The position numbers were made by a program, and so were the translations under genes. Shown piece by piece: positions 23,701 through 33,904 of a DNA stretch of 64,000 bases. The DNA is from Branchiostoma floridae (lineage: Eukaryota > Chordata > Leptocardii > Amphioxiformes > Branchiostomatidae): the NCBI RefSeq assembly GCF_000003815.2, contig NC_049981.1, positions 3,958,699 through 4,022,698 of the forward strand. The letters are read 5' to 3'. Each line of letters starts with the position of its first letter. Position 1 is the stretch's first letter. A model generated the notes under the pieces. It made no database searches, was not told the origin of the DNA, and was given only the letters and a program-made list of their open reading frames with translations.

Positions 23701-26385
23701 TTCGGTCCAGGAACGGCGGAGATGAATCACTTTGAAGATTTGACAGGAGAAAGAAGAAAGAAACATTACGAATACAATATATTTCACCATACTATGTATG
23801 GCTGAAATATAAACATGACAAACCTGCGTAGTTCGTGAGGTTCTTCTGTAGGACCACGATGTACTCATTCGGGATGGCGGTTTTGGAGTCCAGCCGGAGC
23901 ATGGGGGCTGAGACAAAGGATAGACAGAAATAAACAAACTTTTATAACGATATAAAATTGACAAACAGAAAATATATACACCATAAAGACACAAGTGGAC
24001 ATTTGTCATTCAATCATGTATCCTTTTTATTTTCAAAATTTTTACATTCGTAGTGACGAAATCTGTGATTTTCCACCCGCCCTCGGATGACCAAAGTCTT
24101 CAATGACTTTGCGATCTTGTGAATTAGGGTTATATGTTGAGTTTTACCCAACTTGGCGTTTCAATAAGATATGGTTGGCAGGAAAATATATTTGTCTTTG
24201 TTTTACATACATTCATAATCAAAATCGCTTCAACTGGTCAATTGCAAGCAGAGCAAACAGAAGCAAAGTCAGCAGAAATACTGACATGATGTAACATGTT
24301 TCACTAAATATAGAAGGAAAACACGCCTTTATATCACAAGAATCAATTGATTTTTGACACTATAATATGGATTTCTTTACTCCCGAATGACTCAACAGCA
24401 AAATCAAATGTCCTATTCCGTCATAAACAACGATGGGGACTAAAGTCTGAATATTACACCGTTATCTAAAGTCTACAGGTCATATCGGTATTGATTAGTG
24501 GAGGGATCTTCGCAAGAAATCTTCATCATTCTTTACAGAAGTAATTTCGGTCATCATCACCAGACAACGTAATTTTGTTAGCGACCATAAAAGAAAGTAC
24601 CGCATAAATGAATCCTCTTAAAACGATAAAAGTACGCGTCGTGTAAACGCACAGTTGTGTCAAGAAAAAGACTTTGCTTGTGGGATAGAAAGTAACATGA
24701 AATGACCCCTACAAAGGGACGAGCTTTGAACCGTTATAAGAGCTCTATTTGCACAATTCAGATTGATCTAGTGTTCTGGGCGGGTCATATGTTATGTCAT
24801 GGGTTTGTCAAAGTTCGTAAGTGTTTACTTTACGGTGTGATTCACACGGTCTGTGCAGCCATTGTTTGTGGACTGGGGTTGGTCAAGGACGGGGAGATAT
24901 CGCGTAATGGTGTCTGGTTTGATCCAAACTATATCAGACAAAAAAATAATTTTGCTTACGTTGCCCAACCCATTTGAAAAAAAAATGTTTTAAAACATCT
25001 CCCACTGCATAAAAAATTTCATATAGTTTAAGTAGAAATGGGTTTAGAATAGATAAGCCTTTCAATTTATCGATGTACTTCATTTTCCTTCTTTGTTTTT
25101 TTTTTTATTCTGAAAGCCATAGTTTTACTTTGTTTGCTTCAGGCATGATCTTACAATAAAGTTATCATTAGTTTTATTAACATTTCACTTTTATTGTTCT
25201 GTCCTGCTTGATACTGGAATTCTTAGAATACTAATAATTCACATTCATAGTTGGAGATGGAATGGAATGAATGATTTGTGATTTTCAGTCGACCTCATGC
25301 GCCTTTTTGGTTCACAAATGTGAGAGTGTTACCCACGCTTTTTATGTGTTTATAAATAGGCGAAAGTAAAAGTCTTGGATTCACTTGTTTCCTTTATGTG
25401 ACAAGATTGGTCTTCTTTGACAAACACAGAAGTTGCAAATATGGGTGTCACAAATATTCATTTTACTATTCCAAGGAAATGTTGAGGACAACACTCTTGT
25501 TTGGTTGCAAAATGGTCTGCTTTCGCTCGGCTGGCTTTGTGAACTGTTGTTTTGCGTAACACGGAAGTTCCGTAAACCGTGAGAAGAGCGTGCCTCTACA
25601 TTTAACATCCAAACTTCCCTGTCAATGTGTTACTGCACAGCTTCGCGTTATAGTTCATATATAAGCACAGACAGCAAAATTAGTCCTTAGATTAGAAAGG
25701 CACGCTTTGGAGAGTTTTGTAATGAATGAGGGTAGCCAAATCGTCTGTAGAACAGGTGACAATACTACAGGTGCGAACAGGAAGTATTTGTTGTGACCGA
25801 ACTACGGATAAGACTACTGTATGGGCGTCCAATAACATGGTATTGCATCACTCGAAGACGATATTGCAAAAGCCTTAGAAAGTAAACTCCATTCTCAGCT
25901 TCACAATATTCATTTTGTTTTCTCCAACGCAAATTCATCTGAATCGTGATTTGGACCCGATATCTTGCGTACATTCTACGTATGTTACGAAGTGGTACTC
26001 GTCTCTATATGTCCATGCGTAGTTATGAGTGTCAGTACTCAGGTAACATCACGATCTAAATATACAGGTATTTCAGGTGTTTACCTATGAAACCATGGCC
26101 TATAAAGACAAGACAGTCTTTAAAAAAACTGTCAGTTACCATAGCTACTGTTTTTAGCATACTTTGTAATAAGTTTGAACTCGGTAGCCTGACAAATAAA
26201 CGAAATACAAAAGGTGGTAGTTGGACTCGTTTTTGGACACTTACATAGTAGTCTATACAGGTGAGCTCTTCCGTAACCAAGGTCTGCTCAAGGTAAGGAA
26301 TCTTTATAGAAACTCTACACTCACCTGTTGCCATGGCAACCCCCAAGACGGCGGCCAGGACGGCCAAGACGCGGAGAGACTTCAT
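14186..26385 (-). CDS. Secreted subtilisin-like serine protease (S8A, proteinase K type), 405 aa
   Basis: Seventeen exons: 26385-26325, 23907-23824, 19854-19740, 19237-19132, 18969-18912, 18667-18628, 18438-18393, 18243-18177, 17896-17806, 17358-17290, 16917-16854, 16337-16261, 15711-15630, 15395-15338, 14798-14773, 14589-14510 and 14279-14186; 1218 nt, in frame. A signal peptide (MKSLRVLAVLAAVLGVAMA) is followed by an inhibitor I9 propeptide (IPNEYIVVL...VRYIEANQVV). The triad is visible: Asp in AYIIDTGIY, His in NGHGTHVAG, Ser in GTSMSAPH; the oxyanion Asn is in VVAAGNE. WGLVRT and MSLGGGRSD are also family landmarks. Length fits secreted proteinase K-like enzymes, which cleave peptide bonds outside the cell after removing their own propeptide. 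No C-terminal PCSK9-like or P domain is present. Intron 1 (2.4 kb) and intron 2 (4.0 kb) carry the repeats. Confidence 0.93.
17608..17762. repeat. (GT)n microsatellite
   Basis: Two long GT runs separated by a short TTGGTGTGCGTTAG-type interruption, within the protease intron between exons 9 and 10. The Cys/Val open frames it creates are artefacts. Confidence 0.95.
19470..19626. mobile_element. MITE, 157 bp, TA-flanked (Tc1/mariner-type)
   Basis: Termini GTCTCTACCAGACTCCGGAT and its reverse complement, arms of about 60 bp, flanked by TA on both sides (19468-19469, 19627-19628). TA duplication is the mark of Tc1/mariner elements. It lies in intron 3 of the protease gene, 114 bp from exon 3. 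A longer relative is at 50450. Confidence 0.85.
19860..21930. other. Intron 2 of the protease gene, mostly unique sequence
   Basis: No exon signal was found. A segment at about 20717-20835 (GAAAGGCCGACATTTGCTTA... AAATGGA) is a diverged copy of an interspersed repeat also present at 38075-38160 and 56528-56620. A short TGGCCACTATAGACAGGTGG block is at 21410. Confidence 0.5.
21935..23700. repeat. Composite repeat: two diverged 500-bp units, then 163-bp tandem monomers
   Basis: Segments near 21950-22340 and 22470-22960 are diverged copies of each other (shared GACCGTCAACAA, GTGACTGCT and TAGTCTAAAATGC). The second runs into monomers with a period of 163 bp: CAAATTTCAG recurs at 23038, 23201, 23364, 23527 and 23687. 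Each monomer carries TACCAGGGTACAGG and CCAAAAGTGTCC. A lone diverged monomer is at 44995-45110. All lies in intron 2 of the protease gene. The open frames across it are repeats read through. Confidence 0.85.
24010..26320. other. Intron 1 of the protease gene
   Basis: About 2.3 kb of AT-rich sequence between the signal-peptide exon and the first propeptide exon. I found no exon, repeat array or RNA gene in it. Confidence 0.5.
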
Positions 26386-26484
26386 GTTGTGTGTGTGCAG
26401 TCGGCAGGACGGGAGAGACAGAGTCGGTACGGGGTAGGACAGGGGTTGTCGCGCCCGCGGCAGTCATGGGACCTGGTCACATGG

Positions 26485-27795
26485 GGAAGGTAAACAATAA
26501 AGGGGCATTCCAGGATAGACTACACATCAGGCTTCACGGAGGGTAAACAATAGGGGGCATTTCAGGATAGACTATACAGCAGGCTCCTCGGAGGGTAGAC
26601 AATAAGAGGGCAGTTCAGGATAGACTATACAGCAGGCTCCTCGGAGGGTAGACAATAAGAGGGCAGTTCAGGATAGACTATACAGCAGGCTCCTCAGAGG
26701 GTAACAATAGGGGGCAGTTCAGGATAGACTAATACAGCGCAGGCTCCTTCAAGGAGGGTAAACAATAGGGGGGCAGTTCAAGGATAGGGACTATACAGGC
26801 AGGCCTCCTCAGAGGGGTAACAATAAGGGGGGCAGTTCAGGATAGACTATACAGCAGGCTCCTCAGAGGGTAACAATAGGGGGCAGTTCAGGATAGACTA
26901 TACAGCAGGCTCCTCGGAGGGTAAACAATAGGGGGCATTTCAGGATAGACTATACAGCAGGCTCCTCGGAGGGTAGACAATAAGAGGGCAGTTCAGGATA
27001 GACTATACAGCAGGCTCCTCGGAGGGTAGACAATAAGAGGGCAGTTCAGGATAGACTATACAGCAGGCTCCTCAGAGGGTAACAATAGGGGGCAGTTCAG
27101 GATAGACTATACAGCAGGCTCCTCAGTGGGTAACAATAGGGGGCAGTTCAGGATAGACTATACAGCAGGCTCCTCAGAGGGTAACAATAGGGGGCAGTTC
27201 AGGATAGACTATACAGCAGGCTCCTCAGAGGGTAACAATAGGGGGCAGTTCAGGATAGACTATACAGCAGGCTCCTCGGAGGGTAAACAATAGGGGGCAT
27301 TTCAGGATAGACTATACAGCAGGCTCCTCAGAGGGTAACAATAGGGGGCAGTTCAGGATAGACTATACAGCAGGCTCCTCGGAGGGTAGACAATAAGAGG
27401 GCAGTTCAGGATAGACTATACAGCAGGCTCCTCGGAGGGTAGACAATAAGAGGGCAGTTCGGGATAGACTATACAGCAGGCTCCTCAGAGGGTAACAATA
27501 GGGGGCAGTTCAGGATAGACTATACAGCAGGCTCCTCGGAGGGTAGACAATAAGAGGGCAGTTCAGGATAGACTATACAGCAGGCTCCTCAGAGGGTAAC
27601 AATAGGGGGCAGTTCAGGATAGACTATACAGCAGGCTCCTCAGAGGGTAACAATAGGGGGCAGTTCAGGATAGACTATACAGCAGGCTCCTCGGAGGGTA
27701 GACAATAAGAGGGCAGTTCATGATAGACTATACAGCAGGCTCCTCAGAGGGTAACAATAGGGGCCGAGGACAGGTCAGGATAGACTATACAGCAT
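26485..27795. repeat. Minisatellite, about 24 units of 51-53 bp
   Basis: Tandem units contain CAGTTCAGGATAGACTATAC and AGCAGGCTCCTC. At least three variants intermingle: AGAGGGTAACAATAGGGGG, GGAGGGTAGACAATAAGAGG and GGAGGGTAAACAATAGGGGG with CATTTC. Runs of variants repeat as higher-order blocks. The array starts about 100 bp upstream of the protease start codon, so it sits in or beside that promoter. Diverged single units continue to about 27990 and recur at 31655-31790. Confidence 0.95.
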
Positions 27796-27799
27796 TTTT

Positions 27800-28546
27800 C
27801 ACGGGTCGCATTTTAACCCAGCCTTAAAATATAGGGGATAGGTAAGATATAGTCTACATAGCAGATTCTGCTTTAAGTAATTCATGGCCAGTAGTAAACA
27901 ATATGGACATGTCAGGGGTAGTTTACATGCAGGCTTCGTGGGCTGTGTTTTAATCCAACCGTAAACAATAACTTAAAAGGGGATAGAGGGAATGTGTGTG
28001 TTGCCGGATATTTGTGGTCAACATACCTTTGGACCCTTTGGACGGATTGTAATGATATCTAGTAAGTGGATCGGGACTTGGAGGACGAAGATAGGGTCCC
28101 TTATCCCTGTAATGCATTGTAATTTCCTAATTTGCACAATTAATGCGATGTTAACACAATTCTTATAACTAGTAAATGATTGGATTGTCAACATTTGGCC
28201 TTTGTACACGTAAGTTAGTTAAAGGTGTATATATCAACATGCATTATGTAGATATCTGCACACCTCGGGGATTACTGATGCTGCATTAGTACACATCTTT
28301 GAATTTACTTGTTTATGAAAGTTGACGTTATCAGTGGAAAAGCTGCAATGTATAAAATCGTCTCAAGAACAATTTTTGGAGACTATGGAGGCGGGGCGGG
28401 GTGATGGCACGAGTAGTTACAGGTAGGGACAAACCATTACTCCAGGTCACATGGAGAGGGCAAGCAAGAAATATACGGGATATAATCCGCCGCGTTTTAA
28501 TATCACTGCTTCGTTGTACGTTGTTCTTACTCCTTGTTGTTTGTGA

Positions 28547-28638
<92 letters not shown>

Positions 28639-28760
28639 CTTTTTCTGGATATTTGTAGTCAACACAACATTATAACCTCTGGACTGATTGTAATGATATT
28701 TGGTACGTGCACAGGAGTTAGAAAGAATTAGGTCGATACAGACTGTCACAGAATTTTCGG
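27800..28760 (+). repeat. Left copy of a repeat segment flanking the TRIM gene
   Basis: Contains diverged minisatellite-like units (to 27990), an element with GGACGGATTGTAATGATATC (28035), a block with CACCTCGGGGATTAC and CAGTGGAAAAGCTGCAATG (28260-28460), a GT run (28549-28637), then CTGGACTGATTGTAATGATA. The same order of blocks recurs at 31655-32395. No coding sequence is recognised. Confidence 0.7.
28549..28637. repeat. (GT)n microsatellite inside an interspersed repeat
   Basis: GT run, interrupted once by TATG. It is directly followed by the TGGATATTTGTAGTCAACA motif that also follows GT-rich tracts at 27990 and 32222. Confidence 0.9.
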
Positions 28761-28932
28761 TTTGTACGTCATTTGTGCTTGGTCTTGTTTCATGGATCAT
28801 TTCATTGTGCATAGAAACTACAGAATGCTTTCTTTACATTTATTTACTACCAAAGCGTTGACCTGAACTAACACAGACATGGAGCACAATTTCAACAAAA
28901 AGCGTTCACTGTTGTTCACAAAATTACTACGG

Positions 28933-28938
28933 TTTATT
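28933..28938 (-). terminator. Polyadenylation signal of the TRIM-NHL gene
   Basis: AATAAA on the minus strand, about 63 bp beyond the stop codon at 29001. A second AATAAA lies at 28844-28839. Confidence 0.55.
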
Positions 28939-29000
28939 ACGTAACAGTTACAGGGATTGTGTTGTATAGTGCATTATACTGATCATTGCTAGATGTAAAA

Positions 29001-30809
29001 CTAAATGCTAACAATGGTGACTGTATTGTCTTCAGCACAAGTGACCACTATCTGTCCCAGTGGTGTCATGGCAACAGCACATAGACACGACATGTCTGTA
29101 GTGATGTGCTTGATGAATCTGCCTGTCTTGTCAAACATCTCCACTCGCCTGTTTCCCCTGTCTGCCACAATGATGTTACCTGCCCTGTCGGTACAGATGC
29201 CAGCGGGCTCCTTTAGCTGACCTTCACCACTCCCCAAACCTCCATACTGGAACAAAAACTGTCCGTCCTCACTGAACGTATGGACAAGGTGATGCTCACG
29301 GTCTGACACATGAATGTGTCCTTCCCCATCCACAGTGATAAACCAAACTTCCATACCCTGCTGCTGACCCACAGTTCTCACAAGTGTCCCATCCGACCTT
29401 AACACCAAAACTTCACTTTGTAGATTGTCTCCATCTCCTGAGGTTTGTGTGATGAGGATTTGGTTCCTCTTGGTGTCCACAGCAACTTGTCTAAGGTTCT
29501 TCGTTTCCTTTAGAAGAATCTTCTTCAGCAGCCTGCCCTGGGTGGTGTACTGCGCAGCAAATTCCTCCGACTCTGTCCTAATAACTACCCACAGGTTCCC
29601 CTCCCTGTCCAGGGCTACGTCCATTGGGCACTGCTCCTGTTCGCCTGGCACAACTGCTGGGAACTTGCGGACAAATGTTCCATGCAGGGTGAAGACTTGA
29701 ATTCTTCCATTTCCCGAATCTGCCACGAAGATCTCAGCCTTTTCTGACACTGTAACTCCAAAAGGAAAGTCGAACTGACCATCATCTGAGCCCTCTCCTC
29801 CAAATGTCAGCCTCTGTTTGGGCGCCAATGTGCTGCTTTTGTTACCATGGTGATGACCCATGGCCATTGCAGCAGCACCACTTGAAGCTGCACCTGGAAC
29901 AGTCACCTTTCCAAGTGAACAAGTAAATTTCTCTGTAGGCTCGAAGATGGCAGGGTGGGTTGGAATAAGAATTGGCACTATTCTTTCCCTGAACTTCCCT
30001 ACAACCTCGTCTAGCTTGGCTTTACGACTTAGAAACTCCTTGTCTTCTCTACCCATACCCTGCTCGGCTCCATCACAGGCTGAAGACATCTCAGCAACAT
30101 CATTCAAAACTGCATCTCTTTGGCTCTGTACGGCTCCCTTGTTTTGTCTGTGGTTTGTCTCAACTTCAGACAGCAGACGGTCTCTTTCCTCGGTCAGCTG
30201 CTGGTGGATTTGGTTACATGTTTGTCGGTAGGCCTCCATAATCTTAATGTCCGTCTGTTGTTTCTGATCGTCCAGACTTTTTTCTTCTTCTCTCAGCCCT
30301 CGGATGAAGCCACAGTAGTTCTCCAAGATGCCCCTCCCCTCTGTGATTAAGGCCTGGACTGGACCTCTATGCTGATGGATGGCTCTTCTTAGGCTCATCG
30401 TAGGATGTTCATCATGGCTTTCTTCAAAACATTCATTACAAATCGGCACTTTACACTGTTTACAGTAAAGCCTGACTTCTTCAGAGGGGTGAAAACTGCA
30501 CCTGTTTCCGTACTGGGTTTGCTCACTTGTTTCCTTTGACAACGTTGCCTGAGCTTGAAGCCTCTCACACAAATTTGCTACAATATGGCTGTCAGGTAAC
30601 CCCGCGACCCCTTGAGGCGGTATCCTAACTTGCTGGCGACAGTTTGGGCACTGAAAGAGTACACGCCTGCTTGCATGGTCCTGTAGACAGTCCTGGCAGA
30701 AGATGTGCTGACAGGGCAGCACTTTGGGCCTGGTGAACAGCTCCAGGCAGATGCTGCAGGTCAGTTCTTCGCCGAACTGTGTTCCTAAACTTGACGGTGC
30801 AGCCGCCAT
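29001..30809 (-). CDS. TRIM-NHL protein (RING E3 ligase candidate), intronless, 602 aa
   Basis: One open frame from ATG 30809 (ACAAACATGG, good context) to TAA at 29001. RING finger at residues 18-57: C18-x2-C21, C33, H35, C38-x2-C41, C54-x2-C57. A B-box 2 at 104-135 (CSFHPSEEVRLYCKQC...CNECFEESHDEH) and a Gln/Glu-rich coiled coil at about 145-270 follow. From about 325 come NHL repeats (GQFDFPFGV...IFVADSGNGRIQVF; GQLKEPAGI...IIVADRGNRRVEMF), predicted to form a beta-propeller. The order is that of TRIM2/TRIM3/TRIM71-type proteins, but no filamin domain is evident. By family knowledge it would transfer ubiquitin and recognise protein or RNA through the NHL propeller. Lack of introns suggests a retrocopy or an intronless lineage expansion. 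The frame runs 13 codons further 5' but begins without an ATG. Confidence 0.93.
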   Translation of the reverse strand: MAAAPSSLGTQFGEELTCSICLELFTRPKVLPCQHIFCQDCLQDHASRRVLFQCPNCRQQVRIPPQGVAGLPDSHIVANLCERLQAQATLSKETSEQTQYGNRCSFHPSEEVRLYCKQCKVPICNECFEESHDEHPTMSLRRAIHQHRGPVQALITEGRGILENYCGFIRGLREEEKSLDDQKQQTDIKIMEAYRQTCNQIHQQLTEERDRLLSEVETNHRQNKGAVQSQRDAVLNDVAEMSSACDGAEQGMGREDKEFLSRKAKLDEVVGKFRERIVPILIPTHPAIFEPTEKFTCSLGKVTVPGAASSGAAAMAMGHHHGNKSSTLAPKQRLTFGGEGSDDGQFDFPFGVTVSEKAEIFVADSGNGRIQVFTLHGTFVRKFPAVVPGEQEQCPMDVALDREGNLWVVIRTESEEFAAQYTTQGRLLKKILLKETKNLRQVAVDTKRNQILITQTSGDGDNLQSEVLVLRSDGTLVRTVGQQQGMEVWFITVDGEGHIHVSDREHHLVHTFSEDGQFLFQYGGLGSGEGQLKEPAGICTDRAGNIIVADRGNRRVEMFDKTGRFIKHITTDMSCLCAVAMTPLGQIVVTCAEDNTVTIVSI

Positions 30810-31100
30810 GTTTGTAACTAACTGCCTACTCCGCCCCTCCCAATTCAAAGTCCAGGTGATACTTCGAACTTTGAACTTTATTTCACCTCAAAAGCTTTGG
30901 CACATTCGACGAAGCCGTGTGCGGGGAATACAAATGCATAATAAACATAGTCAATAAAAGGTGTTTACGGATATCAAAATGCGATTAGGGGAAAAACAGT
31001 ACACACAGGTAGATAGGACGCCTGTGAAAATTTGCTTTTGTGCATTACAACAATACGCCAGGTTTCCGGCGCAGTCAGTGATCCTCATCATTATATCCTT

Positions 31101-31325
31101 TTTTTTTTTCTATTTGCTTTTGGACAGACGAGGACGATGTGGCACTGCACTCAAGTTTTTTGTAACTTATATTAACAATGCCACATACACGGGACAGACA
31201 GAAGGAAAGTCGTGTAAAGTGCCTTTCCCAAGGGCACAACGTCGGGGGCAAGGTGGGAATCGAACTCAGGACCCATAGATTCCGAGCCGAACGCTCTACC
31301 AGTTACGCCACGCCCAACGCCACAA
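31101..31325 (-). mobile_element. tRNA-derived SINE, 225 bp, with 12-bp target duplication
   Basis: On the minus strand the head has an A box (TGGCGTAACTGGTAGAGC) and a B box (GAGTTCGATTCC). A central block follows (GTGCCCTTGGGAAAGGCACT, TTACACGACTTTCC) and the element ends in a poly(A) tail. CATTATATCCTT flanks both sides (31089-31100, 31326-31337). The central block is shared with the SINE at 47904, but the tails differ. Confidence 0.88.
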
Positions 31326-31379
31326 CATTATATCCTTCCGTGTTGGTATCTAGCTAGATTTTGTACAAATAACTTCTTT

Positions 31380-31565
31380 ATCTACCCGGTGCAATGGTTG
31401 AGTGAGTATGGCCGAGAGTTCGCCTTGCTTTGGGTAGGTCGTGAGTTCGATCCCCGGCCGAGTCATACCAAATACTTTCCCAAGAGCACAGGATAGGTGA
31501 CATGGCTGGTTTCGAACCCAGGACCTCTTGGACCTGAGCCCAAAGCGCTGCCGATCTCACTGTTT
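31380..31565. mobile_element. Degenerate head-to-head tRNA-like SINE pair
   Basis: On the plus strand, a tRNA-like head runs from about 31384 to 31465 with B box GAGTTCGATCCCCGG. On the minus strand, another runs from about 31562 to 31505 with GGGTTCGAAACCAGCC. Both lead into an ACTTTCCCAAGAGCAC-type remnant of the SINE central block. No intact RNA gene is supported. Confidence 0.5.
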
Positions 31566-31654
31566 TACTATGTTGACAGTTCCGTGTGTGCAAATCAAGT
31601 GGATACCGCCGTTTTTGTTTTCCAATCATGCATAGCAGGCTCCATTGGTGTGCT

Positions 31655-32395
31655 TTCACCATAGAGCGGGCTTTTTAGACTGTGTTTTATCCAGCCGTAA
31701 GCAATAGGGGATAGCGGGCAGGTCTACCTAGTCTACACAGCAGGCTTCAAGGGCTAAGCCAGTCATAAACAATATAGGCTGAGCGTACGTATACAGTGAT
31801 ATGTAGCAAACCCAGAGTTTGATTGCTTGTTGTTGGTGCGTTTCTTTTTATAATAATTCCTAATCATCAAATGTTATCTGAAGGCTGTTGTGTTTTGATT
31901 GGTTAACGTTACAATACACACAAATTAGCGTATCATTTTGAAAACGGTATTATTCTTAAGAATATCTTGAACACCCGGATAGTAGTATCTAAAGTGTGCA
32001 CATCTCGGGGATTACAGATGCCACATGATTAGAAGATATCAATAAATCTATACTTATGTATGTTTTAAGGTGGCAGAATTATGCCAGCTGACGTCATCAG
32101 TGGAAAAGTGCAATGTAAAATTGTCTCAAGAAGAATTTTTGGAGGCTTTTGACGTTGGGTCGGGGTAATGAACCGAGCAGGTACAGGTAGGCACAAATCA
32201 TTACTGCAGGCCACATGGTGTGTGAGTTTGTGTGTTTGTCTGTGCATGTGTGTGTGTCTGTGTCTGTCTGTCTGTCTTTTTTACAGATATCTCTGCTCAG
32301 CATTACTTAAAGAACATCTAGATGGATTAAAATGATATTTAATGAGCAAGTAGGTCTTGGGAAGACGGAGGTCAAGATCGATATTGAACCCGCTG
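31655..32395 (+). repeat. Right copy of the repeat segment flanking the TRIM gene
   Basis: Diverged minisatellite-like units (31655-31790), then a CACATCTCGGGGATTACAGA block, CATCAGTGGAAAAGTGCAATG, a GT-rich tract and a GATGGATTAAAATGATATTT motif appear in the same order and orientation as at 27800-28760. Confidence 0.65.
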
Positions 32396-32412
32396 GCGGC
32401 TTTTCTCGATGC

Positions 32413-32549
32413 TCCTATTAACAGTAGAAAACTTTGCACTGTTGACATGTTTTCACTGTTGACAGGACGATCCTGTCAACAGTGCAATTGTTTTCACTGC
32501 TGACAGGACAATCCTGTCAACAGTGCAAAGTTTTCTACTGTTAATAGGA
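32413..32549. mobile_element. Long palindromic DNA element, 137 bp
   Basis: Arms begin TCCTATTAACAGTAGAAAAC and TTTGCACTGTTGACA and end with their reverse complement. A second inner palindrome lies around CTGTTGACAGGACGATCCTG. No clear target duplication was found. The transcript would fold into a long hairpin. Confidence 0.75.
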
Positions 32550-33459
32550 TCATACAAATGTCAGTGGCAAATTCTCTGCGTGACAGAAAAAAAATCTGAC
32601 TCAACGATATGTTCAAAACAGACGAAAAGGCATTGCTTATTGTCAGTTGTTGGCTTGTTGCCATTTTAGAGTCTTTAAAACTCTGTTTAAAGTTGGCAAG
32701 TAATAACAATGGATCTGATGAAATAACAACCTTTCAGAACATGTTTTAAGTGTACATGGACAAAGTTTACATAGTCTTTAATGTCACCTGTATATTTCTG
32801 TCTTTTTAAGAAGCCTGAAGTAGGATTGAATTTCACAAGAAAGTAATGCCAAGTCTGAATTTTCCGCCAGCATGAAGCAACTTACTTTTTTATTGTTAAT
32901 TCAACATAGAAGGGAAACATCCATTATAACAACAGACGAAGCAACGCATCCAAAATAATCTCTTTCCCTTTCGTGAAGGTAAATATAATTACCAAGTCTA
33001 TTTTGACAATTTCTACTATTTTCCCAGCAACCAACAGGGACTGGTAGCTGTATTAAAACTAGTCCAAGACTTAAGTTATTTTTTAGGTTCCCAAGAAGGG
33101 CAGTGGAATGTAGTTTTGTGGTATTTTGACCATCTTTTAAACACTTTTTTCTGCGAAGAAGCGATGTGCGTCCTTTGCTTTCTTCTCCATCTCATTGTAC
33201 TCTTCGCACTGTCCCCGCGTGTTTGATGGTGTCATTGTAATATTGGTGCGCCGCCTGGCGGTTAGTTGGGTCCCTGCAACCAATATCAATGTTTTCGGTT
33301 AAAGAAAAACATTGGAGGCAATTATGACTGTAGATACATCGGCTTCATATAGCATGAAGCAGAACTCATTTTAGAAGCTCTGAGGAAGATGTCTGACAGA
33401 CATCAAAATGTCAGCAGGTGAGATAAACTGGTTGTGTAAAGGAAAACTCTCATGACCCA

Positions 33460-33903
33460 GACAAGACTAATATAATTGTACTGAACAGCACTCATGGCTC
33501 ACCTGCATACATGTAGTTAACAAACTTTAAGACTGGAGGTGTAAGGAATTTATTATATAGGGATGTGCCTTAGTCTAAGCTTTTGACGAATTTGGCAAGT
33601 TAAAAGAAACTTTCTTAACTTCTGGCAAAAAAAAATCAACTGGCTTTGGAGGGGCCGGTGTGGCCTTTCATCAATTGTCTATTTATTCATTTATTCATCA
33701 TGTAATTTAAATGAAAATTGTAGACAAATTCGGACGAAAAACAACTGGCCTCGGAGGAGTAGATAAAATCGGATATCATGACATGGGTGTGGCTTGGCAC
33801 GCCCACTACACAGAGACTAAAGAAAATCAGCCAATTACGAGACAACTCCGGGTACGAAATAAATTCCGGTCCGCGGACAAACCTGGCCAGTTGATGTTTT
33901 AGA
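33460..33903 (+). repeat. Third partial copy of the A/B duplicated segment
   Basis: This stretch matches 35424-35855 and 54197-54640 (shared GAACAGCACTCATGGCTCAC, GGTGTAAGGAATTTATTATA, CAACTGGCCTCGGAGGAGTA). It marks an older local duplication next to locus A. Confidence 0.85.
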
Positions 33904-33904
33904 T

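Noticed and set aside
26485-27795. Regular repeats resembling a CRISPR array
   Set aside because: Units are continuous, without unique spacers, and variants blend into each other. The window is eukaryotic. It is a minisatellite.
29001-30848. 13-codon longer N terminus for the TRIM protein
   Set aside because: The frame extends upstream, but position 30848 reads TTG, not ATG. The first ATG with good context is at 30809.
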